Of a DNA stretch of 64,000 nucleotides, positions 1-7,894 are shown in pieces (the first letter of the stretch is position 1; each line of letters opens with the position of its first letter). The notes under the pieces are model-generated. The model had not been told where the DNA came from and did not search any database. It saw only the letters and a program-made list of their open reading frames with translations. The DNA lies in the NCBI RefSeq assembly GCF_900100015.1, contig NZ_FNDD01000032.1:1-64000 (forward strand). Direction: 5' to 3'. The DNA comes from Vibrio xiamenensis. GTDB taxonomy: Bacteria; Pseudomonadota; Gammaproteobacteria; Enterobacterales; Vibrionaceae. The position numbers and the translations under genes were made by a program.

Positions 1-310
1 GTTCATTGAAACCAATTTGAAACCGAAGTTTCTAATTTGATTATCATCAACGAGTGCCCACACAGATTGATAGGTTTATATTGTTAAAGAGCTTTCTTCT
101 TTGTGACCGGAGTCACTTCGGAAGAGGCGGCCATTCTAGCGAGATAATCTTCAGTGTCAAACACTTTTTGCTTTTTATTTTACTTTTTCGAAAGTAAAGG
201 CAATTGACTATTTCGTTTTGCTATTTGACCTGTCTGACTGGCTTAAACTCTTGTGAGCCCTTGCCCTGTCGACGAGGTGGCATTATAGAGATCGTAATCA
301 CATTGGCAAG
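1..310 (-). promoter_or_regulatory. rRNA operon leader with tandem promoters (16S lies beyond the window edge)
   Basis: Read on the minus strand, this is a ribosomal RNA leader. The upstream promoter has -35 TTGCCA (304-309), a 16 bp spacer and -10 TATAAT (282-287), followed by a GC-containing discriminator. The downstream promoter has TTGACA (155-160), a 16 bp spacer and TAGAAT (133-138). The antitermination boxA GCTCTTTAACAA lies at 81-92 and is followed by the conserved TGTGTGGGCACTCG stretch that precedes 16S in enteric bacteria and vibrios. An A/T-rich UP-element-like tract lies upstream at about 310-345. Transcription runs off the left edge, so the 16S gene itself is not in the window. 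Confidence 0.9.
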
Positions 311-433
311 GGAAAAATTAGAAAAATTGCAAAAATAACGTCTAACCGCGCAATAAGCGTCCAAAGCGTTATTTATTCAACTTTACCCCAATAATAGAAA
401 CAAGATACTCACAGACTTATCCACAATTGGTAT

Positions 434-462
434 AAAAATAAAAGGCCGCTTTAATAGCGACC
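434..462 (-). terminator. Rho-independent terminator after cysH
   Basis: Minus-strand hairpin with arms GGTCGCT and AGCGGCC (one G-U pair) and a short loop, followed by a T-rich run. It lies about 50 bases past the cysH stop and separates the cys operon from the rRNA promoters downstream. Confidence 0.8.
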
Positions 463-509
463 TCTCTCTTTACACAGATTCTAATCCAATCTTGCTCTAT
501 ATAAGAGGA

Positions 510-1286
510 TCAAATCCCTGATCCATGTTGCTCACCGTCATCTTCATGAAGACCACACTCTCGTTTCAAGCCAAAGAAACGGGTTTCTTCTTCACTCATA
601 CCCGGCTCCCACTTTCTCGTCGTGTGGGTATCACCAACAGATAGATAGCCTTCATCCCAAAGCGGATGATATTTCAGTCCGTGCTCTTCTAAGTAATAGT
701 GGACGTCTTTATTCGTCCAATCGATAACTGGCAGAAACTTAAACACACCATTTTGAACAGACAATACCGGTAAGTTTTCTCGAGACTTCGATTGCTCGCG
801 GCGTAAACCAGAGAACCATGTTCCGACTTGCAGCTCATTTAGAGCCTGACGCATAGGTTCAACTTTATTGATCTTGTTGTATTTCTCGATCCCTTCTAAA
901 CCTTGCTCCCACAGTTTTCCATAACGCGCTTCTTGCCAATTTGGACTTTGCTGCGCTCGGTACACTTTGAGATTGAGATTTAGCTGTTCAGTCAACTCAT
1001 CAATAAAGCGATACGTTTCTGCAAACAGATACCCAGTGTCAGTCAGGATCACTGGCATATCCGGCTGCACTTGTGTAACCAAGTGAAGCATTACCGCGGC
1101 TTGAATACCGAAACTGCTCGATACGGCATGTTGGCCTTCCAGATTTTCTATTGCCCATTTGACGCGCTCTTGGGCAGTCATTTCCTCAAGCTCTGAGTTT
1201 ATCTCTGCAAGATGGAGCGCTTGCTCCGTCTTTGTCATTGAAAGCAACTCTTTAAGCTGAGGTTTAACAGCTACAGAATTATGCAT
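510..1286 (-). CDS. cysH: Phosphoadenosine phosphosulfate (PAPS) reductase
   Basis: Cytoplasmic enzyme that reduces PAPS to sulfite with thioredoxin as donor, the step before sulfite reductase. The 258-residue protein is of normal length. It has the SSSFGIQAA-type PP-loop motif near residue 56 and the C-terminal ECGLH motif carrying the catalytic cysteine at about residue 244. There is one ECGLH cysteine and no paired-cysteine iron-sulfur motifs, so it fits the PAPS-specific type, not APS reductase. It is the last gene of cysJIH; its start overlaps the end of cysI by 8 bases, and AGGG inside cysI serves as ribosome binding site. Confidence 0.96.
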   Translation of the reverse strand: MHNSVAVKPQLKELLSMTKTEQALHLAEINSELEEMTAQERVKWAIENLEGQHAVSSSFGIQAAVMLHLVTQVQPDMPVILTDTGYLFAETYRFIDELTEQLNLNLKVYRAQQSPNWQEARYGKLWEQGLEGIEKYNKINKVEPMRQALNELQVGTWFSGLRREQSKSRENLPVLSVQNGVFKFLPVIDWTNKDVHYYLEEHGLKYHPLWDEGYLSVGDTHTTRKWEPGMSEEETRFFGLKRECGLHEDDGEQHGSGI

Positions 1287-2997
1287 GGAAATCCCTTTTG
1301 GAGATCACGACTTCTTCGATGATCCCAGTTCTAATAGTGAAATCACCAAATGCTTCTTCTGGTTGACGCTCAGTTGCCCAGCGGCCTACCAGTTGATCGA
1401 TCTCTTCTAAGATCTGCGCATCGGTAATATTCTCTTTGTACATTTTTGGCACGCGAGTACCAGCTCGGTTACCACCTAAATGAAGGTTGTAACGTCCTGG
1501 CGCTTTCCCTACTAGACCGATTTCAGCCAGCATGGCGCGGCCACACCCGTTTGGACATCCTGTGACACGAAGAATGATGTTCTCTTCTTTTGGCAAATCG
1601 TGTTTCTCAAGAATTTGCTCAACGTCAGTAACAAATTGCGGCAGAAAACGTTCAGCTTCAGCCATGGCAAGTGGACACGTAGGAAAAGCAACACACGCCA
1701 TCGAGTTTTTACGCTGCTCACTGACGGAGTCGTCCATCAAACCATGATCACGAGCGATTTTTTCAATCGCTTCTTTCTGTTCTGTAGGTACACCAGCAAC
1801 GATAAGGTTCTGGTTGGCGGTCATGCGAAAATCACCTTGGTGAATTTTGGCAATTTCAGCCACGCCGGTTTTAAGCGGTTTGCCAGGGTAATCAAGCAAA
1901 CGACCATTCTCGATAAACAGTGCTAAGTGGTGCTTACCATCGATGCCTTCAACCCAACCGATGCGATCGCCGCGGCTAGTAAACTCATACGGACGTGATG
2001 CTTCAAAAGCAATGCCAGCACGTTTCTCTACTTCGGCTTTAAATACATCAATACCGACACGGTCGAGAGTGTATTTGGTTTTCGCGTTCTTACGATTTGA
2101 ACGGTTACCCCAATCCCGCTGCGTCGTCACCACGGCTGCAGCCACATCTAGCGTTTTTTCTAGAGGAATAAAGCCAAAGTCATCGGCGCGGCGCGGGTAT
2201 GTCGAAGTATCACCGTGAGTCATTGCCAAACCACCGCCAACTAAAACGTTAAAACCCACCAGCTTGCCATTGTCAGCAATCGCAACGAAGTTAAGATCAT
2301 TTGCATGAACATCGATATCGTTATGCGGTGGAATGACTACCGTGGTTTTGAACTTACGCGGCAGATAAGTGCTACCCAAGATTGGCTCTTCATCTGTGGT
2401 TTCAACTTTTTCACCGTCTAGCCAAATCTCTGCGTAAGCGCGAGTTTTGGGTAGCAGATGTTCACTGATTTTTGCCGCCCACTCATAGGCTTCTTGGTGT
2501 AGCTCTGACTCTACTGGGTTTGAGGTACACAATACGTTACGGTTCACGTCACCAGCGGTTGCGATAGAATCAATGCCAATGCTATTGAGGGTTTGGTGCA
2601 TCAATTTAATATTTGGTTTCAATACGCCGTGAAATTGGAATGTTTGACGCGTCGTTAAACGAATACTGCCGTAGAGTGAGTGTTCGGTTGCAAACTTATC
2701 GATCGCTAGCCATTGCTCTGGCTTGATGATGCCACCAGGCATACGAGCTCGAAGCATGACATTATGCAGCGGCTCCAACTTCTGTTTGGTACGCTCCGCA
2801 CGAATATCGCGGTCATCCTGCTGATACATACCGTGAAAACGGATCAGCTGGAAGTTGTCTGCGGTAAAGCCACCAGTGATGCGATCTTGCAGATCTTGCT
2901 CGATCGTGCCGCGTAGAAAGTTGCTCTCTTTCTTTAGGCGTTCGTTATCGGAAAGTGGACCAAGCACTTGCCCTAATACTTCTTGCTGTTCACTCAT
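1279..2997 (-). CDS. cysI: Sulfite reductase (NADPH), hemoprotein beta subunit
   Basis: Beta subunit of assimilatory sulfite reductase. It carries siroheme and a 4Fe-4S cluster and performs the six-electron reduction of sulfite to sulfide. The 572 residues match the usual 570 or so. The four cluster/siroheme cysteines are visible in the motifs CVAFPTC and TGCPNGCG in the last quarter of the protein, with the siroheme-phosphate-binding arginines and lysines upstream. Its ATG shares one base with the cysJ stop (TAATG), which suggests translational coupling. Siroheme would come through CobA, encoded at 15001-15873. Confidence 0.97.
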   Translation of the reverse strand: MSEQQEVLGQVLGPLSDNERLKKESNFLRGTIEQDLQDRITGGFTADNFQLIRFHGMYQQDDRDIRAERTKQKLEPLHNVMLRARMPGGIIKPEQWLAIDKFATEHSLYGSIRLTTRQTFQFHGVLKPNIKLMHQTLNSIGIDSIATAGDVNRNVLCTSNPVESELHQEAYEWAAKISEHLLPKTRAYAEIWLDGEKVETTDEEPILGSTYLPRKFKTTVVIPPHNDIDVHANDLNFVAIADNGKLVGFNVLVGGGLAMTHGDTSTYPRRADDFGFIPLEKTLDVAAAVVTTQRDWGNRSNRKNAKTKYTLDRVGIDVFKAEVEKRAGIAFEASRPYEFTSRGDRIGWVEGIDGKHHLALFIENGRLLDYPGKPLKTGVAEIAKIHQGDFRMTANQNLIVAGVPTEQKEAIEKIARDHGLMDDSVSEQRKNSMACVAFPTCPLAMAEAERFLPQFVTDVEQILEKHDLPKEENIILRVTGCPNGCGRAMLAEIGLVGKAPGRYNLHLGGNRAGTRVPKMYKENITDAQILEEIDQLVGRWATERQPEEAFGDFTIRTGIIEEVVISKRDFHA

Positions 2998-4832
2998 TAG
3001 TACACATCCCTTTGATAACGTTTTTCTTTACGTAAGCTATTAATAAATTCTTCTGCATCTTCGCGAGCTAAATTGCCCTGCGCGACAGTCACTTCGATAA
3101 GCGCTTCATGTACATCTTTGGCCATGCGCGTCGCATCACCACATACATAGATGTAGGCGCCGTCTTGAATCCACTGCCAAACTTGCTCGGCGTTTTCGAG
3201 GATTCGCTGTTGAACATACACTTTTTCTGCTTGGTCACGGCTAAATGCCACGTCCAACTTGCTCAACACTCCGGATTTCAAATACTTTTGCCATTCCACT
3301 TGATAGAGGAAGTCTTGAGTAAAGGTACGGTCGCCAAAGAACAACCAGTTTTTACCTTCCGCATCTCGGCTTTCACGCTCTTGAATAAAGCTGCGGAACG
3401 GTGCAATACCTGTACCTGGGCCAATCATGATAACCGGCGTGTTGTCATCAGCTGGTAATTTGAAGTTGTTGTTGTGCTCGATAAACACTTTCACTTCATC
3501 GCCTTCTTCCAAACGATGGGAAAGGAAGCTTGAAGCACCACCAAAGCGCGCTTTGTCACCGTGCTGGTACTCGACCACACCCAAAGTGAGGTGGACTTCA
3601 TCTTCGACTTCCGCCTGTGATGAAGCAATAGAGTAAAGACGAGGTGTCAATCGGCGCAGCAAACTTACCAATTGCTCTGCACTCAGTTTGGTTTGTTGCT
3701 CAGTAAGCACATCCACGACTTGGGTATTGCCTGCGTATTCGCGCAGTGCGTCTTTATCTTCCACCAGCTCCAGTAACTTTTTACTTTGCGATAGCTCAGC
3801 AAACTTAGTCACCAGTTGCGGGTTTGCCGCGGTAATTTCATATTTGCAAACCAAAGCACTATGAATAGAGAGGCTTTCACCGTCGACGTCGACACTCTCA
3901 ACGCCAGACAACCCAACCGCAGCCAAAATTTCATTCGCCAGTTCTGGGCTGTTTTCATACCAAACACCCAACGCATCACCCGGCTGATAGCTAATGCCAG
4001 AACCATCAAGATCAATTTCGATATGACGCACGTCTTTGCCAGAGTCACGACCGGTGATTTTCTGGTTAGTCAGCAACGTCGCGGTATAAGGATTCTGCTT
4101 AGTATATTGAGAGCCTTCTGACGCTGCGCTTTGGCCAACAGGTAATTGCACAACTTCCGCTTCAGCACCAGCAAGCGCCTGTTTGACTTTTTCAAGTGCC
4201 GCAGCGCGCCAAGTTTGCGCATCGGCTTCATAATCAACATCGCAATCAACGCGATCGATAAATGGCGTTGCACCTTGTTTGGCTAAGAACGCATCGAAAT
4301 CTTTACCGGTTTGACAGAAGAACTCGTAGCTTGAATCACCCAGACCAATCACACCGTATTGCAGGTTTGGCAACTTAGGGGCTTTTTTCGATTGCAAAAA
4401 TTCATGCAGTTCAAGCGCGTTATCCGGTGCTTCACCTTCACCATTAGTCGAAGCCACGATAATAACGTGGGTTTCTTTAGCTAGGTTCTTGCCTTTGTAA
4501 TCGCTGGCGTCAAAAAGCTCAGCATGAATACCTGCAGCTTTCGCTTCATGTTCTAACGCTTCAGCAACACCTTTGGCGTTACCTGTTTGCGAGGCATAAA
4601 TAATCGTTAACTTACCCGCAGGCTGAGCTGACGAGGCAACTTGAGCGTTAGCCACACCCGCCACACCAGTAGGTTGTGCTTGGCTGATTCCCCAGAAATA
4701 ACCACTGACCCATGCCAGTTGTTGTGGAGAAAGTTGAGAAACCGTTTGTTGCAGCTGGTTTAGCTGCTGATCATTAAGCGGGCTTGCTAGAGCCGGCATT
4801 TGTTGTAATTGCGTGTTTCCGGTGGAAGACAT
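2997..4832 (-). CDS. cysJ: Sulfite reductase (NADPH), flavoprotein alpha subunit
   Basis: Flavoprotein that passes electrons from NADPH through FAD and FMN to CysI. Order of domains: N-terminal linker, flavodoxin-like FMN domain (motif YASQTGNAKGVA), FAD-binding domain with RLYSIASS, and NADP-binding domain with GPGTGIAPFRSF and the C-terminal Tyr. The start at 4832 (MSSTGNTQ) is preferred over an ATG seven codons upstream because AAAAGGG lies at suitable spacing before it and homologues begin here. It is the first gene of cysJIH. Confidence 0.96.
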   Translation of the reverse strand: MSSTGNTQLQQMPALASPLNDQQLNQLQQTVSQLSPQQLAWVSGYFWGISQAQPTGVAGVANAQVASSAQPAGKLTIIYASQTGNAKGVAEALEHEAKAAGIHAELFDASDYKGKNLAKETHVIIVASTNGEGEAPDNALELHEFLQSKKAPKLPNLQYGVIGLGDSSYEFFCQTGKDFDAFLAKQGATPFIDRVDCDVDYEADAQTWRAAALEKVKQALAGAEAEVVQLPVGQSAASEGSQYTKQNPYTATLLTNQKITGRDSGKDVRHIEIDLDGSGISYQPGDALGVWYENSPELANEILAAVGLSGVESVDVDGESLSIHSALVCKYEITAANPQLVTKFAELSQSKKLLELVEDKDALREYAGNTQVVDVLTEQQTKLSAEQLVSLLRRLTPRLYSIASSQAEVEDEVHLTLGVVEYQHGDKARFGGASSFLSHRLEEGDEVKVFIEHNNNFKLPADDNTPVIMIGPGTGIAPFRSFIQERESRDAEGKNWLFFGDRTFTQDFLYQVEWQKYLKSGVLSKLDVAFSRDQAEKVYVQQRILENAEQVWQWIQDGAYIYVCGDATRMAKDVHEALIEVTVAQGNLAREDAEEFINSLRKEKRYQRDVY

Positions 4833-4866
4833 GGTCACGACATCCCTTTTCATTGCGTGACGATAG

Positions 4867-4885
4867 ATTAACCACTTCAGTTAAT
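4867..4885. promoter_or_regulatory. Palindrome upstream of cysJ, possible operator
   Basis: ATTAAC, seven bases, GTTAAT form a perfect inverted repeat 35 bases upstream of the cysJ start. CysB is the known activator of cys operons but its sites are poorly conserved, so assignment to CysB is only an inference from context. Confidence 0.3.
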
Positions 4886-4955
4886 AACAAGAAAGAATAG
4901 AAGAGAATGTTTTATAACGATTAGAATTAAAAAGCGCGGTAAGAGTGAGCAGTAT

Positions 4956-5186
4956 TTATTTGTTTTCCACTCTAACTTGTTTGAAACCGACCGCCATGGC
5001 CGATTTTGAGGCAAGATCCAGGTCGAGGTATTGACACTCTTCTCCCTGTGAATCCGTTAACAGTACAAAGCCACCTTTGGAGTGGCGAAACTCGACAATC
5101 CAACTTCCTTCCAAAGCAGAAGGCTCGATGATGGCTTCGATAAGCAGATTTTCGCGGTACAAATTTCTCAGTTCGTTGATCGTCAT
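4956..5186 (-). CDS. Conserved small hypothetical protein, 76 aa
   Basis: Short cytoplasmic-looking protein with a clear start (ATG at 5186, GGGAT upstream) and typical chromosomal base composition. There is no signal peptide or membrane segment. It is an N-terminal helix followed by alternating beta-strand-like stretches (SWIVEFRHSKGGFVLLT). It lies between the outer-membrane barrel gene and cysJ on the same strand and is not obviously part of the cys operon. I do not recognise a functional family. The body reads as a real compact domain and not as a shadow frame. Confidence 0.7.
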   Translation of the reverse strand: MTINELRNLYRENLLIEAIIEPSALEGSWIVEFRHSKGGFVLLTDSQGEECQYLDLDLASKSAMAVGFKQVRVENK

Positions 5187-5281
5187 AGAATCCCTTATCC
5201 CTGTTTCGATCTGTGCTTAATAAGCATGGCTAATTGCTAAAAACTTGCTGAAAAATTTTTGTCTATATAAGAAATAGGTAT

Positions 5282-5310
5282 AAAAAAACGCCACTTTAGA
5301 GAGTGACGTT
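5282..5310 (-). terminator. Rho-independent terminator after the outer-membrane protein gene
   Basis: Minus-strand arms AACGTCACT and AGTGGCGTT (one G-U) with a 6-base loop followed by seven T residues, just past the stop at 5331. Confidence 0.85.
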
Positions 5311-5330
5311 TTAATAACTTCCAGCTGATC

Positions 5331-5993
5331 TTAAAACTGATATCGCATTCCAACAAACCAACCGTCAACAAAGACATAGGAATCACCGAGCGTCGGTGAT
5401 GAAAACTTCTCAGATTGTAAGTCGATGACACGATAACCGCCACGCATGACTAGCTCATGCCCCTCTGTTGGCATTCGATACTGGAGCGCGGCAATAAAGT
5501 CGGTACTTTTAAAGCCATTGTTATCAGCAAAGTTCACCTCACCGACGATATCTGCTGGCGTATTAGGCACATTAAGCTCAGCAGCCAGAAACCAAGTCAT
5601 CTCAGTTTCATCAAAATCACTGCGCTGATTGTTGTAGGCATTGCGGTATTCAGTATCCGATAAATTCATCAGCGATACACCAGCGTTAAAATGCATCAGC
5701 TCATGATCTAAAACTCGGTAATAAAGAGTCAGGTCGTATTTATCAAAAGCCAAGTAGTTGCTATCTACGGTGGTGTAACGAAACCGAGCGTTTGGCACAA
5801 AAGCAAAGTCATTTTCTAGCGTAATGTAGCCACTAGGCGCAGCATCGTGATCACGACGAATTTCGTTAATCTTAGTATCGCCAAACCACATATCAGCACC
5901 AACGCTGACTTCAAAATGCTCCGCCGCACAAGCTGGAAAAGCAAGCCACGCTCCCAACGCGCCCGTCATCCACAATATCGACTTTGATTTCAT
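5331..5993 (-). CDS. TIGR04219-family outer-membrane beta-barrel protein
   Basis: 220 residues with a classic signal peptide (MKSKSILWMTGALGAWLAFPACA-type, cleavage after about residue 23) followed by alternating polar/hydrophobic strands and a final aromatic residue, ...GMRYQF, which is the C-terminal signature recognised by the BAM assembly machinery. The body resembles the TIGR04219 outer-membrane protein family common in vibrios and Shewanella, for which no function is established. It is a single gene downstream of pspG with its own terminator. Confidence 0.8.
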   Translation of the reverse strand: MKSKSILWMTGALGAWLAFPACAAEHFEVSVGADMWFGDTKINEIRRDHDAAPSGYITLENDFAFVPNARFRYTTVDSNYLAFDKYDLTLYYRVLDHELMHFNAGVSLMNLSDTEYRNAYNNQRSDFDETEMTWFLAAELNVPNTPADIVGEVNFADNNGFKSTDFIAALQYRMPTEGHELVMRGGYRVIDLQSEKFSSPTLGDSYVFVDGWFVGMRYQF

Positions 5994-6087
5994 GTACGCT
6001 CCTACCTAAACGCGGGATCTACCCAGTTTTTGTTTTGTGCTAGATAGTAGCATCGTTACCAATCTCACTTATTACAAATCCCACGAT

Positions 6088-6300
6088 TTACCTGCGTGGC
6101 TGATAGACACATTTTTTGAAAAACCACACACCTAGCACGATCACAATCAACCATGGCAGCAACTTCATAGCCGCGCCGACCATACCGATAATGGCCATAA
6201 CAAACAAAGCCAAACCTGTAGCAGCAAAAATCGTAAACATGGTTACGCCAGTCACCAGCAAAGTGGCCACAAATACCAAAATAAAGATAATCTCGAACAT
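6088..6300 (-). CDS. pspG: Envelope stress response protein PspG
   Basis: 70-residue inner-membrane protein with two strongly hydrophobic segments (about residues 3-27 and 30-60) and a basic C-terminus, matching PspG of the phage-shock-protein regulon. In enteric bacteria pspG is an unlinked member of the PspF/sigma-54 regulon induced by inner-membrane damage. The promoter described at 6331-6348 fits that. AAGGAG lies 8 bases before the ATG. Family and length are clear; the mechanism of PspG is not well defined even in E. coli. Confidence 0.88.
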   Translation of the reverse strand: MFEIIFILVFVATLLVTGVTMFTIFAATGLALFVMAIIGMVGAAMKLLPWLIVIVLGVWFFKKCVYQPRR

Positions 6301-6330
6301 GATGGTTTCTCCTTGTTATCGCTACTTGTA

Positions 6331-6348
6331 TTGCATGAACCAAGCCAA
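6331..6348 (-). promoter_or_regulatory. Sigma-54 promoter of pspG
   Basis: On the minus strand the sequence TTGGCTTGGTTCATGCAA has the invariant GG (-24) and GC (-12) with the required 12-base phase. It ends about 30 bases before the pspG start. This is the expected promoter type for PspF-activated genes. Confidence 0.75.
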
Positions 6349-6381
6349 AAGAATGATCATCATAATTACCTGAAAAATAAT

Positions 6382-6414
6382 ATAAAAAAACGGAGCCAGT
6401 AAACTTAGCTCCGT
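6382..6414 (-). terminator. Rho-independent terminator after dusA
   Basis: Minus-strand hairpin AACGGAGC ... GCTCCGTT followed by a run of T residues. It lies downstream of dusA and just upstream of the pspG sigma-54 promoter, insulating the two. Confidence 0.88.
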
Positions 6415-6459
6415 TTGATTATTTTTAATTAGGTAAATTTAACCATCTAATGGTGAAAT

Positions 6460-7464
6460 TCACACATCCAGCTCTTGAGGAATTTTTGCCAAAGCTGCTT
6501 GGACGACTTCAATACCAGAGCCCGGTTTATGCGCGTTTTCACTGATGTAGCGACGCCATTGGCGTGCGCCTGGCATGTTCTGGAATAACCCCAGCATATG
6601 GCGAGTGATGTGACCGAGGTAAGCCCCTTGCGATAACTGTTGCTCAATGTATGGATACATCTCTTCCACGACTTGGCGACGCTTTTTCACTGGCGCATCA
6701 GAGCCAAACAACTGCTGGTCAACCTCAGCCAGAATATAAGGGTTTTGATACGCTTCGCGTCCTACCATAACACCATCAAGGTGCTGTAGATGCAATTTGG
6801 CTTGTTCAAGCGTAGTAATGCCACCATTAACGGCAATCACCAACTCGGGAAAATCTTTTTTGATCTGATAGGCACGTGGGTAATCAAGTGGTGGGATCTC
6901 GCGGTTCTGTTTTGGACTCAAACCGGATAGCCAAGCCTTACGAGCATGGATAGTAAATTGTTCACACCCGCCCTTTTCAGCAACGGTTGAAACAAACTGG
7001 GTGAGAAACTCGTAAGAATCTTGCTCATCGATTCCAATACGGGTTTTTACCGTCACTGGAATATCAACCACAGCTTTCATCTCAGCAACACACTCGGCCA
7101 CCAGCTCAGGCTCAGCCATTAAACATGCGCCAAAACGACCATTTTGAACTCGATCTGACGGGCAGCCAACATTCAAGTTAACTTCATCGTAGCCACGCTC
7201 CTGCGCCAATTTCGCACAGTGCGCTAAATCTTGCGGATTAGAGCCGCCAAGCTGAAGTGCCACCGGATGTTCTTCTCGGTTATAAGCAAGAAAATCCCCT
7301 TTGCCATGAATAATCGCACCCGTCGTCACCATTTCGGTATAAAGCAGTGTTTGCTGCGATAACAGGCGATGGAAGTAACGACAATGGCGATCTGTCCAAT
7401 CCAACATAGGTGCTACAGAAAAACGGCAAGGTTCGAATTGCTTGATTTTATCGGGGTTAGACAC
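6460..7464 (-). CDS. dusA: tRNA-dihydrouridine(20/20a) synthase DusA
   Basis: FMN enzyme that reduces uridines 20/20a in the tRNA D-loop using NADPH. 334 residues, full length. Motifs: SVAPMLDWTDRHCR (N-terminal FMN region), LNVGCPSDRVQNGRFGACLM with the catalytic cysteine of the GCP motif's neighbouring loop, KTRIG and NGGI. The start is GTG at 7464 with GAGG seven bases upstream. The 5' end of dusA is a known integration hotspot for genomic islands. Here the 5' flank of the gene is duplicated 2.4 kb upstream together with a broken dusA head, so the gene has evidently been an integration target. Confidence 0.96.
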   Translation of the reverse strand: MSNPDKIKQFEPCRFSVAPMLDWTDRHCRYFHRLLSQQTLLYTEMVTTGAIIHGKGDFLAYNREEHPVALQLGGSNPQDLAHCAKLAQERGYDEVNLNVGCPSDRVQNGRFGACLMAEPELVAECVAEMKAVVDIPVTVKTRIGIDEQDSYEFLTQFVSTVAEKGGCEQFTIHARKAWLSGLSPKQNREIPPLDYPRAYQIKKDFPELVIAVNGGITTLEQAKLHLQHLDGVMVGREAYQNPYILAEVDQQLFGSDAPVKKRRQVVEEMYPYIEQQLSQGAYLGHITRHMLGLFQNMPGARQWRRYISENAHKPGSGIEVVQAALAKIPQELDV

Positions 7465-7654
7465 TGATTTACCTCAATATTTTTTGTTCAGTTATTGCCG
7501 TCAATCTCATGGAATTTCCCTAAAATTCGCTTACTTCACGCATTGCGAACTCCGCGGTAAAACGACAGAGTAAAAATTGTGGGCGCATTATACACGGAGA
7601 ATCCAATACTTTTAAAAGGAAAGCTCTTACTAAATCATTTGGCGTGAAAAGAGT
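7424..7654. repeat. 231 bp direct repeat, copy A (dusA 5' end and promoter region)
   Basis: Nearly identical (2 mismatches by eye) to 9798-10028. It spans the first 13 or so codons of the intact dusA, its ribosome binding site and the dusA promoter region with a TATAAT box (as ATTATA on the plus strand, near 7589). The outer end stops at ...AAAAGAGT, after which the two copies diverge completely. It flanks the AIPR gene on one side. Confidence 0.95.
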
Positions 7655-7855
7655 TGAGCAATTCACTGGAGATTCTATTTATGTATTCCGTTATGACGGT
7701 CAGTTGATGGTGAAGCGTTTGCAGTTCTCAAAGGACGGATTGGCCATGGTCAGTGATAACGACACTTACAAGGATAGAGCCTTACAAAGTCCGAAATCAA
7801 CAACAATGATTTTGAGATTATTGGCGAGGTAGTTTGGTCAGGACAAAGGATGTAA
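7655..7855 (+). pseudogene. C-terminal fragment of a phage CI/LexA-like (S24 family) repressor, frameshifted
   Basis: The first part encodes VEQFTGDSIYVFRYDGQ-like sequence, then KRLQFSKDGLAMVSDN, which is the C-terminal peptidase-fold half of phage repressors of the S24 family. After TYKD the reading frame is lost, and the expected ending DFEIIGEVVWSGQRM-stop appears in another frame up to 7855. The DNA-binding N-terminal half is absent because the fragment abuts the direct repeat. It is therefore a dead remnant with a truncation and a frameshift, evidence that a temperate phage once occupied this dusA site. Confidence 0.75.
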
Positions 7856-7861
7856 AAGCAA

Positions 7862-7886
7862 GTGAAGGGGTATAACCCCCCTTCAC
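7862..7886 (-). terminator. Probable terminator after the AIPR gene
   Basis: Inverted repeat GTGAAGGGG ... CCCCTTCAC with a 7-base loop, directly after the AIPR stop on the minus strand and followed by a short T-rich stretch (TTGCTTTT). The T-run is imperfect. Confidence 0.6.
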
Positions 7887-7894
7887 TCAAGCGA

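Noticed and set aside
7465..7545. Possible 13-codon leader peptide (MRLTAITEQKILR) ending at the dusA ribosome binding site
   Set aside because: Too short to support, no attenuator hairpin was seen, and it is simply duplicated with the 231 bp repeat.
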